Shown piece by piece: positions 6,285 through 6,579 of a stretch of DNA of 6,579 nucleotides. Under the pieces are notes generated by a model, which made no database searches, was not told the origin of the DNA, and worked only from the letters and a program-made list of their open reading frames with translations. A program made the translations under genes and the position numbers. Origin of the DNA: Cellulomonas sp. (GTDB taxonomy: Bacteria > Actinomycetota > Actinomycetes > Actinomycetales > Cellulomonadaceae); the NCBI GenBank assembly GCA_031178805.1, contig JAPSIJ010000130.1, forward strand, positions 1-6,579. Direction: 5' to 3'. How positions within the stretch are numbered: the stretch's first letter is position 1; each line of letters starts with the position of its first letter.

Positions 6285-6579
6285 CCCGTCACCTCGGTGA
6301 GGCTGCCGTCCTGGTCGATCTGCCACGTCTGCCCGGTCTCCGCGGACTCGGCCTCGATGGTGAACTCCCCGTCGTCGATCGTGATGGTGCCCTGCACGCG
6401 AGCCGCCGCGTCGGAGGACCGGTACGGCATGACCAGCAGGCCGTACTTCACCGTCGGCGAGTCGACGTCGCTCGCCAGCATCACCTGGTCCCAGTCCTCG
6501 TCCTCGAGCGCCTCGAGGACCGCCTGCCGGGCGTTCTCCAGGTCCTCGGCGACGTCGACGTCGGCCGCGGCGGTGGCCG
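6281..6579 (-). CDS. C-terminal part of an unidentified acidic protein, possibly pilin-like or secreted (5' end outside window)
   Basis: The reading frame is open from the right edge to a TGA at 6283-6281, giving 98 visible codons. I do not recognise a family with confidence. The first third is an acidic amphipathic helix (…AEDLENARQAVLEALEDEDW…). It is followed by a short hydrophobic stretch (YGLLVMPY) and then alternating beta-like segments ending in TGQTWQIDQDGSLTEVTG. A helix with a D-L-x-N-A pattern followed by strands and a T-G-x-T-W/Y-x-x-D-x-x-G tail resembles the globular part of Gram-positive type IV pilin-like proteins. This is a resemblance only, because the diagnostic N-terminal hydrophobic helix would lie outside the window. 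An internal GTG-ATG pair (6484-6479) could be mistaken for a start, but codons continue upstream in the same style and no good ribosome site was noted there. Its stop overlaps the start of the next gene by 4 bases, so it is probably the preceding member of the operon. Confidence 0.7.
   Translation of the reverse strand, partial: ATAAADVDVAEDLENARQAVLEALEDEDWDQVMLASDVDSPTVKYGLLVMPYRSSDAAARVQGTITIDDGEFTIEAESAETGQTWQIDQDGSLTEVTG
6290..6295 (-). promoter_or_regulatory. Ribosome binding site deciding the GTG start of the membrane-bound GH3 gene
   Basis: On the minus strand the sequence reads GAGGTG, then 5 bases, then GTG (6284-6282). This supports the GTG that overlaps the previous stop codon as GTGA. 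The in-frame ATG at 6242 is preceded only by a CCG/GGC-rich stretch without a purine-rich site. Confidence 0.7.

Noticed and set aside
6285..6326. Earlier ATG for the membrane-bound GH3
   Set aside because: It would overlap the upstream gene by over 40 bases, and the added residues contain no recognisable feature. The GTG overlapping the stop with a GAGGTG site is better supported.
1..6579. CRISPR arrays, tRNA or rRNA genes, insertion sequences, integrase sites
   Set aside because: I saw no regularly spaced repeats, no tRNA or rRNA-like stretches, no transposase motifs and no terminal repeats.

Overview
The window is very GC-rich (roughly 70% or more by eye) and strongly biased to G/C in third codon positions. 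Tightly packed genes with GTG and ATG starts and GGAGG-type ribosome sites point to a high-GC actinobacterium. The general look fits Micrococcales such as a Cellulomonas-like soil or plant-matter degrader; this placement is inference, as there is no rRNA or marker gene.

All convincing genes are on the minus strand and read from right to left. They are: (i) the C-terminal 98 codons of an unidentified acidic protein cut by the right edge (6579-6281); (ii) a 986-residue family 3 glycoside hydrolase (6284-3324) with swapped domain order and a membrane helix at each end; (iii) an 816-residue family 3 glycoside hydrolase of normal domain order, with no export signal and a basic C-terminal extension (3327-877); (iv) a 212-residue GtrA-type four-helix membrane protein with a long loop (883-245). 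Successive genes overlap by 4, 4 and 7 bases and each downstream start has its own Shine-Dalgarno sequence, so they look like one translationally coupled operon whose promoter lies outside the window to the right. A 187-base gap (58-244) with two perfect short inverted repeats follows, then the first 19 codons of another minus-strand gene, which leaves at the left edge.

The likely division of labour is an extracytoplasmic, membrane-tethered exo-glycosidase (ii), a cytoplasmic exo-glycosidase (iii) and a small membrane protein from a family linked to polyprenyl-phosphate-sugar translocation (iv). This could be a beta-glycoside utilisation set. The GtrA member also leaves open a role in remodelling the cell's own envelope glycans. 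The substrate cannot be read from the sequence. The most interesting points are the permuted double-anchored hydrolase, its pairing with a normally ordered paralogue, the GtrA protein with the enlarged loop, and the pilin-like look of the partial first gene.
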